From: Flammula alnicola
Taxonomy: Eukaryota; Basidiomycota; Agaricomycetes; Agaricales; Strophariaceae
Reading direction: 5' to 3'
Assembly (NCBI GenBank): GCA_015499995.1
Contig: JADNRV010000616.1
Coordinates: 1 to 21,857, forward strand
DNA: 21,857 bases
The notes below the pieces were generated by a model that did no database searches, was not told where the DNA came from, and was given only the letters and a program-made list of their open reading frames with translations. The first letter of the stretch is position 1; every line of letters begins with the position of its first letter. A program made the translations under genes and the position numbers. Positions 9,732 through 19,900 of the stretch are shown here, in pieces.

Positions 9732-10496
9732 GTCAAAAGGGCGAGATACACAATCAAGACAAGAGCTTTATGATATGCAACCTATGAAGAAAAGGAAAGC
9801 ATCCTTGTCTGCTTCAATTAGGAAGGTTAATCAACGGCCCGGTATTTGCCGCCTTGCAATTATCATTCATGTACTTAGTCTTCTGCCATGTCCGTCCAAT
9901 CTGCAATCATCCTACAGCAACATACAGCCCACTAACTAAACAAGCTCTCTACTTGTCTGAAGCAGACAATTTGGGCCCATGAGCCCAGACGTTTAACGCT
10001 CGAATCTCATGGTAAAGTGGCTGTGGCTGAAGTCGGTGCCTCATGGCTTTAGCGGTCGCGGCTAACATCGGCTAATTATTGGCTCTCATGATCAAACGTC
10101 TCCAGTGGCGGAATGCCTGGTTTCCCTTCACCACTTGTTCCGCATGTAAATCTCAACGACTCGGGCATCTCATCTGATAATTATCACCACTGAGCATATT
10201 CTCTGGCGTGTAGATGACCTTTTTGCTGGCAACTGTAACCACTACACCTGGTTGGGCATGTTGTTCATCAGCCATCTGTCGACGACTGGTCACCGGTCAT
10301 CAGTGACAGGAGCCAGAATACTCTCGCAAGAAGACGGAAAGATCTGGCAGACATATCACACGATTTCTGAAGGATTGGGTCGCGTCTGGTTGTTCCCGTC
10401 TTCCTTTGTCCGCTCCTTCGTTTTCGTTTCGTTTCTTTTCTTTTGTTACCGTCTTTCGTTCTTTTCCCTTTCTTTCGAAGGGTTTTTTGGGCCTTG
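9732..10496. promoter_or_regulatory. Divergent intergenic region with pyrimidine-rich promoter tract
   Basis: About 765 bases separate the start of the HicA-like gene (minus) from the start of the surface-protein gene (plus). The right end (10390-10490) is an almost pure C/T stretch, a common core-promoter feature of highly expressed fungal genes. It also contains a short inverted repeat near 9972-9987 (TGGGC...GCCCA). Short open reads here (10252-10497 plus, 10268-10510 minus) are low-complexity products of the pyrimidine tract. I see no gene. Confidence 0.45.
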
Positions 10497-12441
10497 ATGG
10501 CTTCCTTCAATATGACAGGTTGTCAATTCTCATGTTGTTTCGCCCAGAACATCTTCTAATCCTGATCTTCAGTGGAGGATAGCTCTCCTTTGATCACTTA
10601 CACTCCAACAGGTTCTTGGATTGATACACCTGCTAATGATGCCTTGGCTGCTGTGCGTGTTTGGGAGTTCCTATTTTCTTTTCTTTCATCTTTGACTGTT
10701 TCTTTAGGCATACTCTGCCGGTTCTTATCATAGTACAACGGCGCAGGGCGCGACGGCAACCCTAACTTTCAATGGTGTGTTACATACATTTTTCTCCACC
10801 TTGTGTCCTTAACTCTGCTTCAAGGTACTGGATTATCAATATTCGGAGCTCACAGACCGAATTACGGGACGTACAGTATTACCATGGACGGGCAGACCAT
10901 TGCGAGCGGTAGTTCACAAGCCATCGATGCTTCGACCCGTCAAATCCTTGGGGCTGTCTCTGGACTAGCATACGGCACTCATACAGCAATCCTTACCAAC
11001 ACGGGAGGAGCCCCGCTAGACATTGACTGGGTCGATTTCGAAACGCAAATAGGAGGGCCAGGGTACGTCTATTTGTCATGTTATCCCTTGAAGGTTTATT
11101 CATACTAAGTAGGGCTGTTGGCATTCGGAAAACTTTTGACAATACTGATTCAACGATTGTCTATTCCCCATCCGCATCTGCTTGGCAGTCCAACACAAAC
11201 CCTGAGTATTTCAATGGAACCCTCAGGTACTTTCTTATGTGTAAGGAAAATTTATCACTTACCACAAAAAACTTCATAGTTTTTCGCAAGTTCCTGGGGC
11301 CTCTGCTTCTCTGACGTTCTCTGGAGAATCCGTCGCTGTATATGGAACAGTATCTCCCGATCATGCAAATCTAGTTGTAACAGTCGATGGTCAGACGCAA
11401 AATTTGCCTGGAGGTTCAGGCGGCTTCGCTTCCGAGGTTCATCCCAATGTATGTTCTCTGTCGTTATATGTGTGGTCTACCTTTGTGATTAACGTTTGAC
11501 AGACTCTTTTGGTAAGACGTCCGTTTGAATGACATGAAGAATTTTACGCTCAAAAAGCGTACAGTACTACCGCAGCGATCTTAGCACGGATGGTGATCAT
11601 ACCTTAGTCTTATCTGGGAGCTCCCAGGCTCCTGGCAGCGGTCCTTTCATCGATCTGGATATGATTACTGTTTTTGCCGTTGCTCTCCCTGACGATCCTG
11701 CGTCTGCCACCAGCGCCCTTCCAACTTCAACTCCAATCGGTACTGCAGCTGCGGGAAACACCCTAACACCATCGTGCGCTTTATTTTACTTCAATTTATT
11801 TCATACTGGTGTTTATGTTCTCATTTTAGGTCAACGTTGTCAGCATCCACAGCTAGCATCTCAACTTCTCGCATGTCAACGGGAGTGATTGTCGGCGCCG
11901 TTTTGGGCGGTTTCATTGCCCTCCTCCTTGTGCTGGGAATCATTGGTTTCCTATTCCTTCAACGCAGGCGAAATAGGTCCGTTAGAATTGAGAAGTCGAT
12001 GATTTCCGTATCGCCTATACTGCCCATGCAAAGGGACCCAAAAGCGTTGGAAGCTGGTATGACGATGTCCCGTGAAAACACAGTCTTTCCCTTCCCCCTG
12101 CCCCCTCAGAGGTCTGCGTCTTTGAGACATTCAATTGCCCCGAGCTATTACGGCGATCCTTCGTATACTGGCCATTCAAGAGATGGGAGCGCGATGTCAA
12201 TAATGTCGTCAACGCCTCTGGTGCGAGGCGTTCCTGTGCTGAATATTCCCCAACCACGTTCCAACATTCCACGAAAACCTGCTCCCGCTAGTTCGGATTT
12301 CGTATGTCCATGTTTTTCATACTTAAAAGGATCGTATGAACTGAAATATATTACATTTTTCAGAACTTCAACAGTCTCCCGGTGAGACCGAGTAACCGAC
12401 CACCAACCATGGACTTTACACAGGTGGAAACCCCCCGCTAG
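10497..12441 (+). CDS. Single-pass membrane protein with two related extracellular beta-sandwich domains
   Basis: Exons: 10497-10518, 10573-10652, 10708-10774, 10825-11062, 11113-11226, 11280-11448, 11503-11511, 11565-11773, 11830-12301, 12364-12441, giving about 485 aa. Domain 1 (about 8-135) reads VEDSSPLITYTPTGSW ... ATLTFNGTGLSIFGAHRPN ... YSITMDGQT ... LDIDWVDFE. Domain 2 (about 140-285) repeats the plan: FDNTDSTIVYSPSASAW ... ASLTFSGESVAVYG ... LVVTVDGQT. A Ser/Thr-rich stem precedes one transmembrane helix at about 322-346 (GVIVGAVLGGFIALLLVLGI). A basic stop-transfer (QRRRNRS) and a roughly 140-aa Ser/Pro-rich cytoplasmic tail follow. This is a large agaricomycete family, probably galactose-binding-like, so carbohydrate or cell-wall sensing is plausible but unproven. 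The start gives no signal peptide (see findings). Exon 7 is a 9-nt micro-exon. Confidence 0.82.
11503..11511 (+). other. 9-nt micro-exon (Thr-Leu-Leu) of the surface-protein gene
   Basis: The bases ACTCTTTTG sit between an intron ending TTTGACAG (11449-11502, donor GTATGT) and one beginning GTAAGACG (11512-11564). Skipping it keeps frame because it is three codons. Including it gives HPN-TLL-YYRSDL, matching the conserved TLLYY strand I recall from this family. Both flanking introns are of normal size (54 and 53 nt). Confidence 0.72.
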
Positions 12442-13048
12442 CTAAGCTTTGCGCGGACTCTTACTAGTTACGAACGTGATGAGAAACTTTGGACAAACGT
12501 AGTATTCGTGAGCGCAACTGTGACTGCATCCTATCATAGTATTCTCTGCACCATACTTAAAGGGTAGTCTTCAGTGGGAAGTCTTTAATGCATCACTGTT
12601 GTTCTTGTTCTCATCAGCGCCATAGACAGCGTGACTGTCAAAGATAATGCCGAGGGATATCACACTGATTGTCAATTTCTGGGCGGCCAGGCCTGCTTTG
12701 GGAGGCGAAGTCGCCGGGAGGATGTTGTCTGGATGTTGTATGGCAGCTGTGCATCGTTGCAATGGAGACAATCAAGGAATTGAAACTCCGCTAGAGAATG
12801 CAGACCTTGTTAATAGTGTACTTCGGGGTCCCATTCATTCTTTCGTTCTTCCGTTGCTGTAGGCTCTTCCTCTCACTTTCTTTCTCTGTCTTTTCTTCCG
12901 CGAGCTGAGCTCGCTGTTGCTCTTTCATTTTCTCCTGTTCATTCACTTCCTTTTCCGAAGACTTCCTGTCCTGAATTCAGCTCCGGAGCACTTTCTTTGC
13001 CCTTGTAACACCTTCAGAGCACTATCGAATCCACTTTTGCACTAAAAC
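12442..13048. promoter_or_regulatory. Intergenic region upstream of the DUF7727-type gene
   Basis: About 600 bases lie between two plus-strand genes. It holds the 3'UTR of the surface-protein gene and the promoter of the next gene. The right part (12838-12965) is pyrimidine-rich (tctctgtcttttcttccg). Reads of 66-71 codons on both strands (12571-12771, 12647-12862) overlap each other and resemble nothing. No gene is supported. Confidence 0.4.
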
Positions 13049-13679
13049 ATGGGCAATCTCATCTGGCACGAATATTCGAGATTTGTCTCAATTACGGCCA
13101 CTGTTTGTGAGTGAGCTATAACCTCTCTGGGGTCGGTAATTGACGGAATGCCACTCAGATGCTATTTGGGCCGCATTCTTTGGCCTATTTTATCGTAAAT
13201 TCTTCTGGGACTTCGTCGGTGGAACTTTGCGTGACCCTGGAGGCCTTCAGTGCGTCTGAATATCTTATTACATTTGCGTTGACGATGCTCAAGGACGGGG
13301 CAGGCCTTCACCAAATGCGGCAGTATTCGTAGCCGTCATAGTCCGGGTCCCCGTCGTACAAATATTGTCCATGGTTCTAGGAATGTTCATACTCGCCATA
13401 GAATTGCCACTTCCTGCAATCAAGAAGCTTTCACTTTATCGGAGCTTGGTTGTTCGCATCGTGTTGCTTTTATTCCAAACATTCCTAACCATATTATTCT
13501 ATCAAGTATGAGCACTCTCCTCTTCTATAATTTAAGCGAATGCTCATTGTAACTTCTCACAGGGCACTAATGCGGCAATATGGTCGTTGATAGCGGCTGG
13601 ATGTTATGGGCGTGCAGTAATGCTTGGAGAGACTATGGCCGAGGCGAAGCAGAACCGTGGTAAGGGAGGGGACGCGTAG
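13049..13679 (+). CDS. DUF7727-type four-helix membrane protein
   Basis: Exons: 13049-13106, 13159-13249, 13304-13505, 13563-13679, giving about 155 aa. Introns are 52, 54 and 57 nt and all junctions keep frame. The protein opens MGNLIWHEYSRFVSITATVY, then WAAFFGLFYRKFFWDFVGG, a short loop with GGLQPSPNAA, and hydrophobic stretches (VFVAVIVRVPVVQILSMVLG; LVVRIVLLLFQTFLTILFYQ; AAIWSLIAAGCYGRAVMLGE). It ends with a short hydrophilic tail. This pattern and size match a conserved basidiomycete membrane family labelled DUF7727 as I recall. Four helices are expected; localisation and role are unknown. There is no signal peptide; the first helix probably serves as the anchor. Confidence 0.75.
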
Positions 13680-14215
13680 TACCGAGGTGCAAGTTTTTTC
13701 ATGGACTACGGTATTCTTCAAGGCAGTGGGGAGAAGCAAAAGAGTTTCTCTTGTTGGGCAGGCCCATCTTACAATCTTTGTCTCTCGTACGGGTTTTTCA
13801 AACATTTCTAACTCGATCTACTCATATGTTAGTTTGTATATCCGTTTGTTGTATCTTAGAAACTCAAAAGACACTGAATTGAGTGGATGAGCTCATAATT
13901 CCGACGTCTCAGGTTATTTCCAAACCACGAGTTCGTTCTCTTTGTCCTGACCGTCTATTACCGTTCCTTGAAGTCAACGGGAATCATTTATTTTACTTAA
14001 AACCTTTATCATGGTATCACTCGGGTCCTGCTGTAGGAGCCTGATTCTACCATGATGAGAGTGTTTTAGGCTCCGGAGTATTTCGCCATTGACACGATTT
14101 GCGTCGCACGCATTTCCTCACATTCCCTCATTGCTTGAACGGATTGATTATCTTCCCTTGCCTGTCTCCCACTTTAAAGTGACGCGTCTTCTTCCGATCC
14201 AGTGAAGACAAACGT
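13680..14215. promoter_or_regulatory. Intergenic region upstream of APA2
   Basis: About 535 bases hold the 3'UTR of the DUF7727-type gene and the APA2 promoter. A short inverted repeat (aggagcct ... aggctccg) lies near 14035-14077. The read 13624-13890 overlaps the preceding gene in another frame and is not credible. I see no RNA gene. Confidence 0.35.
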
Positions 14216-15555
14216 ATGGCGCACAACGACATCATCTCGAAGGTCCCTGCGCATTTCGACAATGCACTCAAGGCAGGCGATCTGCTGTTCTTCCCGTCGA
14301 CCGTTGTGAAGCATGCAGACTCGAACATTGAGGTAATTGACATCTTTTTTGTCATAATAACATCCTGTCAGCTAATCTTCAACGCTTTATCAGTACGAGA
14401 TCCGTCTCTGCCCGGCCTTGCAACGTAAACCTACTCTTCCCGCCCCCCACTTTGACGCCAGGGTTGACGCTGGTATCGCGCTGCATGGAAATAAAGGGAA
14501 GGAATTTGACCCATTTTCTCCGCCCTACAATGCGAACTTGTATGTCGGCGACCTCAAAGATGAGGAATCCCACGAAGAGTTTGTAATTCTAGTGCGTATA
14601 TTCTACTATCGTCCATAATGAAGTCTTCATGCTAATGATGTTGTGCCTGATAGCTGAACAAGTACTCCGTTGTCCCTAACCACTTCTTAATGGTTACAAA
14701 AGGTTCGAGCTTTTTTCTGGGTTTTACAGAGTGGACAATATTGACCTTCGATGGTTTTGCGTAGAGTTCAAATCACAAGCATCGCCTCTCATGCCATCCG
14801 AGTTAGTCCAAGCATATTTGCTACTTTGTGCGGCTCGTAAAAGCGGCAAAAAGTTCTTTGCTTTTTACAACTGTGAGTTTTCGATATTTGCAGCGCATTC
14901 CGAATCAACTTCAAAGCTCACCAATTTATGCTAGGTGGGGATAATAGCGGAGCAAGTCAGGCCCATAAACACCTCCAATTCATACCTCTAGATACCGAAG
15001 ATGGGCCTCCGATTGAAATCCTTACAAGGAAAGCTCAGATTCAGTTCGTAGGTTCGTGCAGAAGCGCATTCAGCTGCATCCTCAAAAAATAACGCATGCC
15101 TTTATTTTACAGATAGACCGTTTTCACTCGATCAACTCTCCTACGCCAATCATTGTTTTCGGCTGCCTCCTCTACTAGATACATACACTGCGGATCGCCT
15201 AGAAGTCGTGATGGCGGAGGCATTCCTTCAACTCTTGGACCTTGCAATTTCAACGATCCGACACGACCCAGAATATCCAACTGGCAGTCCGTCATACAAT
15301 GTGATACTCACATTGGAACATATGCATGTCATACCTCGATGTAAAGAGCACCATATACTCCAGGAAACAGGAGAACGGCTGAGCGTCAATGCGCTCGGAT
15401 ACGCTGGAATGTTGCTTGTGAAAAGCGACCAGGAATTAGAGGCTGTTAAGCGGGAAAGCATAAGCAAGATTCTCCGGGGTGTTGCGCTTGCGAGCGTGCA
15501 TGATATCCAAGTAGAAGGCACCTCACAAGAACAGCCGCTTGCGGGGCTGCTATGA
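14216..15555 (+). CDS. APA2: Diadenosine tetraphosphate phosphorylase / ATP adenylyltransferase (Apa1/Apa2 family)
   Basis: Exons: 14216-14332, 14394-14591, 14654-14702, 14765-14872, 14935-15051, 15113-15555, giving about 343 aa, close to yeast Apa1/Apa2. Introns are 60-62 nt apart from possible small shifts. The enzyme phosphorolyses Ap4A to ADP and ATP and can run in reverse. Supporting motifs in order: YEIRLCPALQ; NLYVGDL; NKYSVVPNHFLMVTKEFKSQ at the second domain; the HIT-superfamily site SGASQAHKHLQF with H168, H170 and Q172, the middle His being the expected nucleotidylated residue; and the C-terminal YNVILTLEHMHVIPR with SVNALGYAGMLLVKSD. All key residues I can check are present, so the enzyme looks functional. 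It is probably cytosolic, with no targeting signal seen. Its neighbours are unrelated membrane-protein genes. Confidence 0.92.
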
Positions 15556-15822
15556 ATATGTGGAGTAGTATGAGGGAATTAGGAGGTCCCTCGCTCAATG
15601 TATTTAATCAATTAGAGGAAGTGAATGGTTTGTAAAGAATACCCATTGCAGTAGACACATATATGTTACGCAAGGAGACAGGTATAAAGAACCCCAGTAT
15701 GTTTGCAGAAACCCTTGAGAAACCCTAGGCCTGATGGTCTTTGAGAGAGGATGATGAGGTCAAGCAAGAGATGTACAATCGGAGATGGCCGAGAAAGCCG
15801 CGAGGTCACCGATGCAAAAAGG

Positions 15823-15834
15823 GAGTCATGACTC
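15823..15834. repeat. Perfect 12-bp palindrome containing AP-1/Gcn4-type half-sites
   Basis: The sequence GAGTCATGACTC is identical on both strands. With the next base it contains TGACTCA (15829-15835), the consensus for Gcn4/AP-1 bZIP regulators. A bZIP site upstream of the plus-strand membrane gene is possible; binding is inferred from sequence alone. Confidence 0.5.
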
Positions 15835-15851
15835 ACGCGCACGGCGCGATA

Positions 15852-15873
15852 TGTACACCACTTGTACACCACC
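15852..15873. repeat. 11-bp tandem duplication
   Basis: Two adjacent copies, TGTACACCACT then TGTACACCACC, differ only in the last base. Each contains the palindrome TGTACA. They may be a doubled binding site or a replication-slippage product. Confidence 0.7.
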
Positions 15874-16001
15874 AATTGTCCAAAAGGTTGATGGCATCTG
15901 GGCCCCAAACTCCACCTGATGGCATCCCTCATTATTTTCATAGGTCCTGAGGCGGCCCCGGACCCAGGATAAGAGTGCAGAGTACCCGTTTATTAACGAC
16001 C

Positions 16002-16017
16002 CCTAATTCGAATTGGG
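16002..16017. repeat. Imperfect 16-bp palindrome around AATTCGAATT
   Basis: CCTAATTCGAATTGGG pairs with itself except at one position and has a perfect 10-bp core. The left arm motif CCCTAATT recurs just downstream (near 16020). No function is assigned. Confidence 0.55.
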
Positions 16018-16135
16018 TGCCCTAATTGGTGCTGCTCGTGATTGCGGGTTAGTTTGCCTCCACCAGAAATGTATCCACGAGCTGTCATAGCACCCCGTTC
16101 ATGTCTTTGAACATCCAAATCTATTCAACTCTCTT

Positions 16136-16835
16136 ATGAACTCTGAGCCACGTTATCAACAGGACACGGTGGAGAATATGTCGCTGGTCGGTTCTGCAGG
16201 TCAGTCATTCCCCAAGAAGGCTTAAGTACCTTGCTTGATTGCTGAAGAGTTCTGAACGCCCAGTAGTCCAGGCTCGTGAAGCAACTCGTGTAATAATACC
16301 GCGTGGCGTTAACTCTTCGGAGGTGGCTTCGCTTGGAGGGTAGGCGCTCATTCGTTTGCCATGGAATTCATAGCTAAAATTGTCACCGTCTAGGAAGAAG
16401 GCCCTGACACCTATTCTTGCTGGAAGTATATGCGGAGGATTGATGCTTATAATTTGGATAATCGGCTTCGGGATATACTTCAGAAAGCGGTACAGAAGGA
16501 AGCAGAGAAACCGTTTGGTAGCTGCTGGGAAGGCAGCACCGAGACCGAAGGATGTAGAAGTCCCGAAGGAGAAGATCGTCATTCCACCCGACCCCGCCGT
16601 CCTTCTCGGTCAGTACCAGCCTGGGGCATCACTATTCCCCGAGCGTCATAACTCGACAGAGGGTCACCATCATCTGCCCTGGTCGCACCACCAATCGTAT
16701 GCGAAACTCAACACAGAGCCCTCCGGATCCGCAGCTCTTCCAAATACTCCGTCTCCCAATAGAGCCGAAGAGGCCACCTCGGAGAGCAACAATGTTAGCA
16801 TTGTCGACGAGATGACCGTACCGTCAAATATTTAA
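16136..16835 (+). CDS. Small single-pass membrane protein with basic juxtamembrane tail
   Basis: Model exons: 16136-16199, 16264-16339, 16394-16835, giving about 193 aa. The last exon is firm: KKALTPILAGSICGGLMLII runs into one transmembrane helix (about residues 54-76). The strongly basic RKRYRRKQRNRL follows, then a cytoplasmic tail with EKIVIPPDPAVLLGQ and a His/Ser/Pro-rich end. This matches a recurrent agaricomycete family of unknown role. Exon 2 (VVQAREATRVIIPRGVN) is supported by phase and by a 54-nt intron. Exon 1 and its start (MNSEPRYQQDTVENMSLVG) are the weak part: the 64-nt first intron uses donor GTCAGT and a CCCAG acceptor, TAG three bases further also keeps frame, and earlier exons are possible. 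No signal peptide is seen. It converges on ILV3 with 157 nt between stops. Confidence 0.6.
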
Positions 16836-16992
16836 ATCGGACCAGTACTGCATCTCCCCTCCACCATATATCAGTTTTATGTGACATAAATTTATCTATA
16901 CCCTTTGGATTGAAGTAAACATACATGCATGCATCTTATTTATAAAGCGAGTCCAAAGGATTACATTGGATTTTCTCTTGCCTTTCATGTCT

Positions 16993-19900
16993 TCAGTCAC
17001 AGTAGGCACCGAGACTCGCAGGCTTAATATGCAGTGCTATTGAGCACATGTTCCCGAAAGTGCATCATGAAGAACTCACCGCAACATCCCTGGCATATCT
17101 CAACAGAACGCCTCGCTTCACATTCAACTTGCCCTTGTCTGAGGCAAGCCACTCCGCCTTGCGTTGTTTCTGTTCATCCTCGTCCACAAACCAGTCAATC
17201 CTTCTGGTCGCAGAATCAATGACGATGCGGTCTCCGTCTTTCACCAGGGCAATTGGGCCTCCCACTCGGGCTTCCGGGACGACGTGCCCAATGATGAATC
17301 CTCGACTAGCACCTGAGAAACGACCATCCGTTATAAGGGCTGTAGAGTTGGCCAACCCAGCGCCCGCAATTGCTCCAGTAGGACCTGTTTATTGTGAAAG
17401 CTCAGTTGGCTTGTCCGTATAATTTATGGTCAGAATAATTTACCTAGCATTTCTGGCATACCCGGTGCACCCTTAGGACCTTGGTACCTAAAAATGAGAA
17501 CCATGCCCGGCTTAATTTCTCCCTTTTCCAATAAGACGTAAAATCCTGCGAGACTATATAAAGCATCAGAGAAATGTTTATTAGATACCCACATATAACT
17601 GACTCGTCGAAACATTTCGCGATGCCCTAGTATCCATAAGTGATGAAGTAAGGGTCACGAATAAGTAAAGCTGGACTTGCCTCAAAACGCAAACCCTCCT
17701 TTCCTGTCAATTTCGCTACGGCTGTCCCAGGTGCCAAGTTACCTCTGAGAATCGTTAAATGTCCTGTAGGTTTGATGGGATTGTCTAACCGTCGGAACAC
17801 GTCTTGCTTGTCGAATTCTAGCTCGGCTACATCTACGAGGTTTTCAGCTAGAGTCTTTCCGGTTACTGTTAGCTGAGACCCGTCAATCAAGTCGGTATTG
17901 TTCAGCAAATATTTCAAGATGGCGGGTATGCCTCCGATCTTATGAATGTCCTCCATGTAATACCTGCCAGATGGCCTGCAATGTATTTCTTTCTGAGCAA
18001 ATAAACGTTAGGAATTCTGGGACAGCTCACATCAGGTCAGCTAAAAATGGTGTCTTGTCTGCTATCATCTGGAAATCGTCAATGGTGAGCTCGATGTCGG
18101 CTGCTCGAGCCATGGCTAATAAATGCAAAACCTGGAAACCGACAATGTATCGCGTAAATGGAGTGTGCGTTAAGGCTGAAAAATGTGCACGGACAGCATT
18201 TGTTGACCCGCCAATGACGGTGATAATCACGATAGCATTCAAGAAGGAATTGCGCGTCAAGATGTCCCTGAATTGCGAATTACATTCAACAGATCGCCAC
18301 ACCACACACTTCAATTGACCACGAACCTAGGTTTGATGTCCTTCGCCAAAAGGTTCTTGAGGTACCCCGCGGCTCTCACACACTCCTGTACCTTTTCTAT
18401 TTGACTAAGTTACAGGAAATGCATGGCCAGAACCAAAGATCGCTGGCTTACGAGGATATAAAGCTGGAGTGCTCGAAGAATAAGGCAAGGACATGCCGAG
18501 GGCCTGCGCAAGTCAGATTATTGCCTCTGACAAAGGCAGGAAACTAACCTCAAGTGCAGAGCTCATAGTATTAGCGGTAAACATTCCTGCGCATGCTCCA
18601 GCCCCGGGGCAAGCATGTCTAACAACATCAAAACGCTCTTCATCGCTGATTTTTCCGACGGCGAATGCACCTTTTAATCTCATATAAGCTTATGAACGGT
18701 TGTCAGGCACCAGTATGGTGGTAAGAAACCCACCATAGGACTCAAACGCATCAGAAATGTTTACTGTTCCTCCCTTCTGCTTACCCATTGAAGGGCAATC
18801 TGGAAAAATAAATGCGATATGTCAACAGCGGTATTCCAGATGAACTAGAAGCATTACCCAAGTGCCTGACGCCAGCCTCAATGGTGCCTCCATATACTAT
18901 GACAGTTGGGCGGTTATGACGGACTGCTGCCATGAAACAGCCAGGCATGTTTTTGTCGCATCCTGGAATAGAAATGTTGCCATCATAGTGTTGGGCCTGT
19001 CACGACTCGTTGATTCCTAGCACGACGATGAAATACAGCACTATTTACCATTACCACCTATGCATGTCGTATTACAGTTAACGTGCTGCGAATATCAAGT
19101 TTCCGTAACTTACAGCTTCGATGGAATCGGCGATAATGTCGCGACTCGGGAGGCTGAAAGAATGGAGTTAGAAGACAAACGAGGACGAGATTGTCACTTA
19201 CGAATAACGCATTCCTAAAGTTGATCAGGACCAAAGTTACAGTGCGTACAGGTGCAACGAGAATGTTCAATATACTTGCCATCAGTGCCCATCGTAATGG
19301 CGTCACTAAAATCGAATTGTAATTAGGTGTTCAAAAGGCAGATAAACAGATGAATGTAGCTGACCTCACACCGATGGTGTTGAAGATGAGGCCAACAAGA
19401 TCCTCTTGTTTGCAGCCTTCCTTGACATGCTTGGCCAGGTCAAGCTAGAACAGCAGCTAAGTTTATAATAAACTCTCAGCATTCAGCACAAGGCCTCTCA
19501 CAAGATGAGAGTTGCAAGGATTTCCTAGTTTACGGGTTTAGATTGTTTTCCACATGCCGAAAGGTCGAAGTAGGGCATACCTTCCCACCAAACGGGCGAG
19601 ATTCCAATCTATATCGTCCAAGGTAAGAGACACGTCATTCGACAGCATTTAACAGAGCTACTAAACCTGAGGTTTGTTCATGTCATCTTCGTCCAGACCA
19701 ACAGCGTAGACTGCGAGCACAGTCAAAATTGCCATGTAGACCGAATGGATTAAGTTGTCTTACGCATGGCTTGCGCCCCGCCACGAATCTTTCAGAATAA
19801 TCAGCATATGTACAGAATCCTTCTTGAGCGAAAAATGCGACCTTGTTCTGCGTCACCTGGCATGATATCTTGTTCAGGATTGCCGATCCTGAGGACGATT

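Larger units (their letters stand above)
15556..16135. promoter_or_regulatory. Intergenic region between APA2 and the small membrane-protein gene
   Basis: About 580 bases. The left part is the APA2 3' region. The middle (15820-16020) is unusually dense in short palindromes and direct repeats, listed separately. Between them lie two copies of TGATGGCATC (15889-15898 and 15917-15926). No open frame with family features is seen. The start of the next gene is uncertain, so extra 5' exons could lie here. Confidence 0.4.

Noticed and set aside
10252..10510. Overlapping 80-codon frames on both strands
   Set aside because: Both are low-complexity reads through the pyrimidine-rich promoter tract (Ser/Phe-rich on one strand, Lys/Arg-rich on the other).
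12571..12862. Small overlapping frames in the intergenic region before the DUF7727-type gene
   Set aside because: They overlap on opposite strands, lack domain features and show no flanking splice logic.
13624..13890. 88-codon plus-strand frame
   Set aside because: Its first part is the last exon of the DUF7727-type gene in a different frame; the rest is 3'UTR.
16205..16582. 125-codon open frame on the minus strand
   Set aside because: It is antisense to the small membrane-protein gene, whose transmembrane and basic segments are clear on the plus strand.
18671..18700. Alternative acceptor adding YMRLK to ILV3 exon 14
   Set aside because: The upstream AAG (CATAAG) also keeps frame, but the AAAAG acceptor at 18671 gives [16 protein letters not shown], which matches the spacing of other dehydratases.
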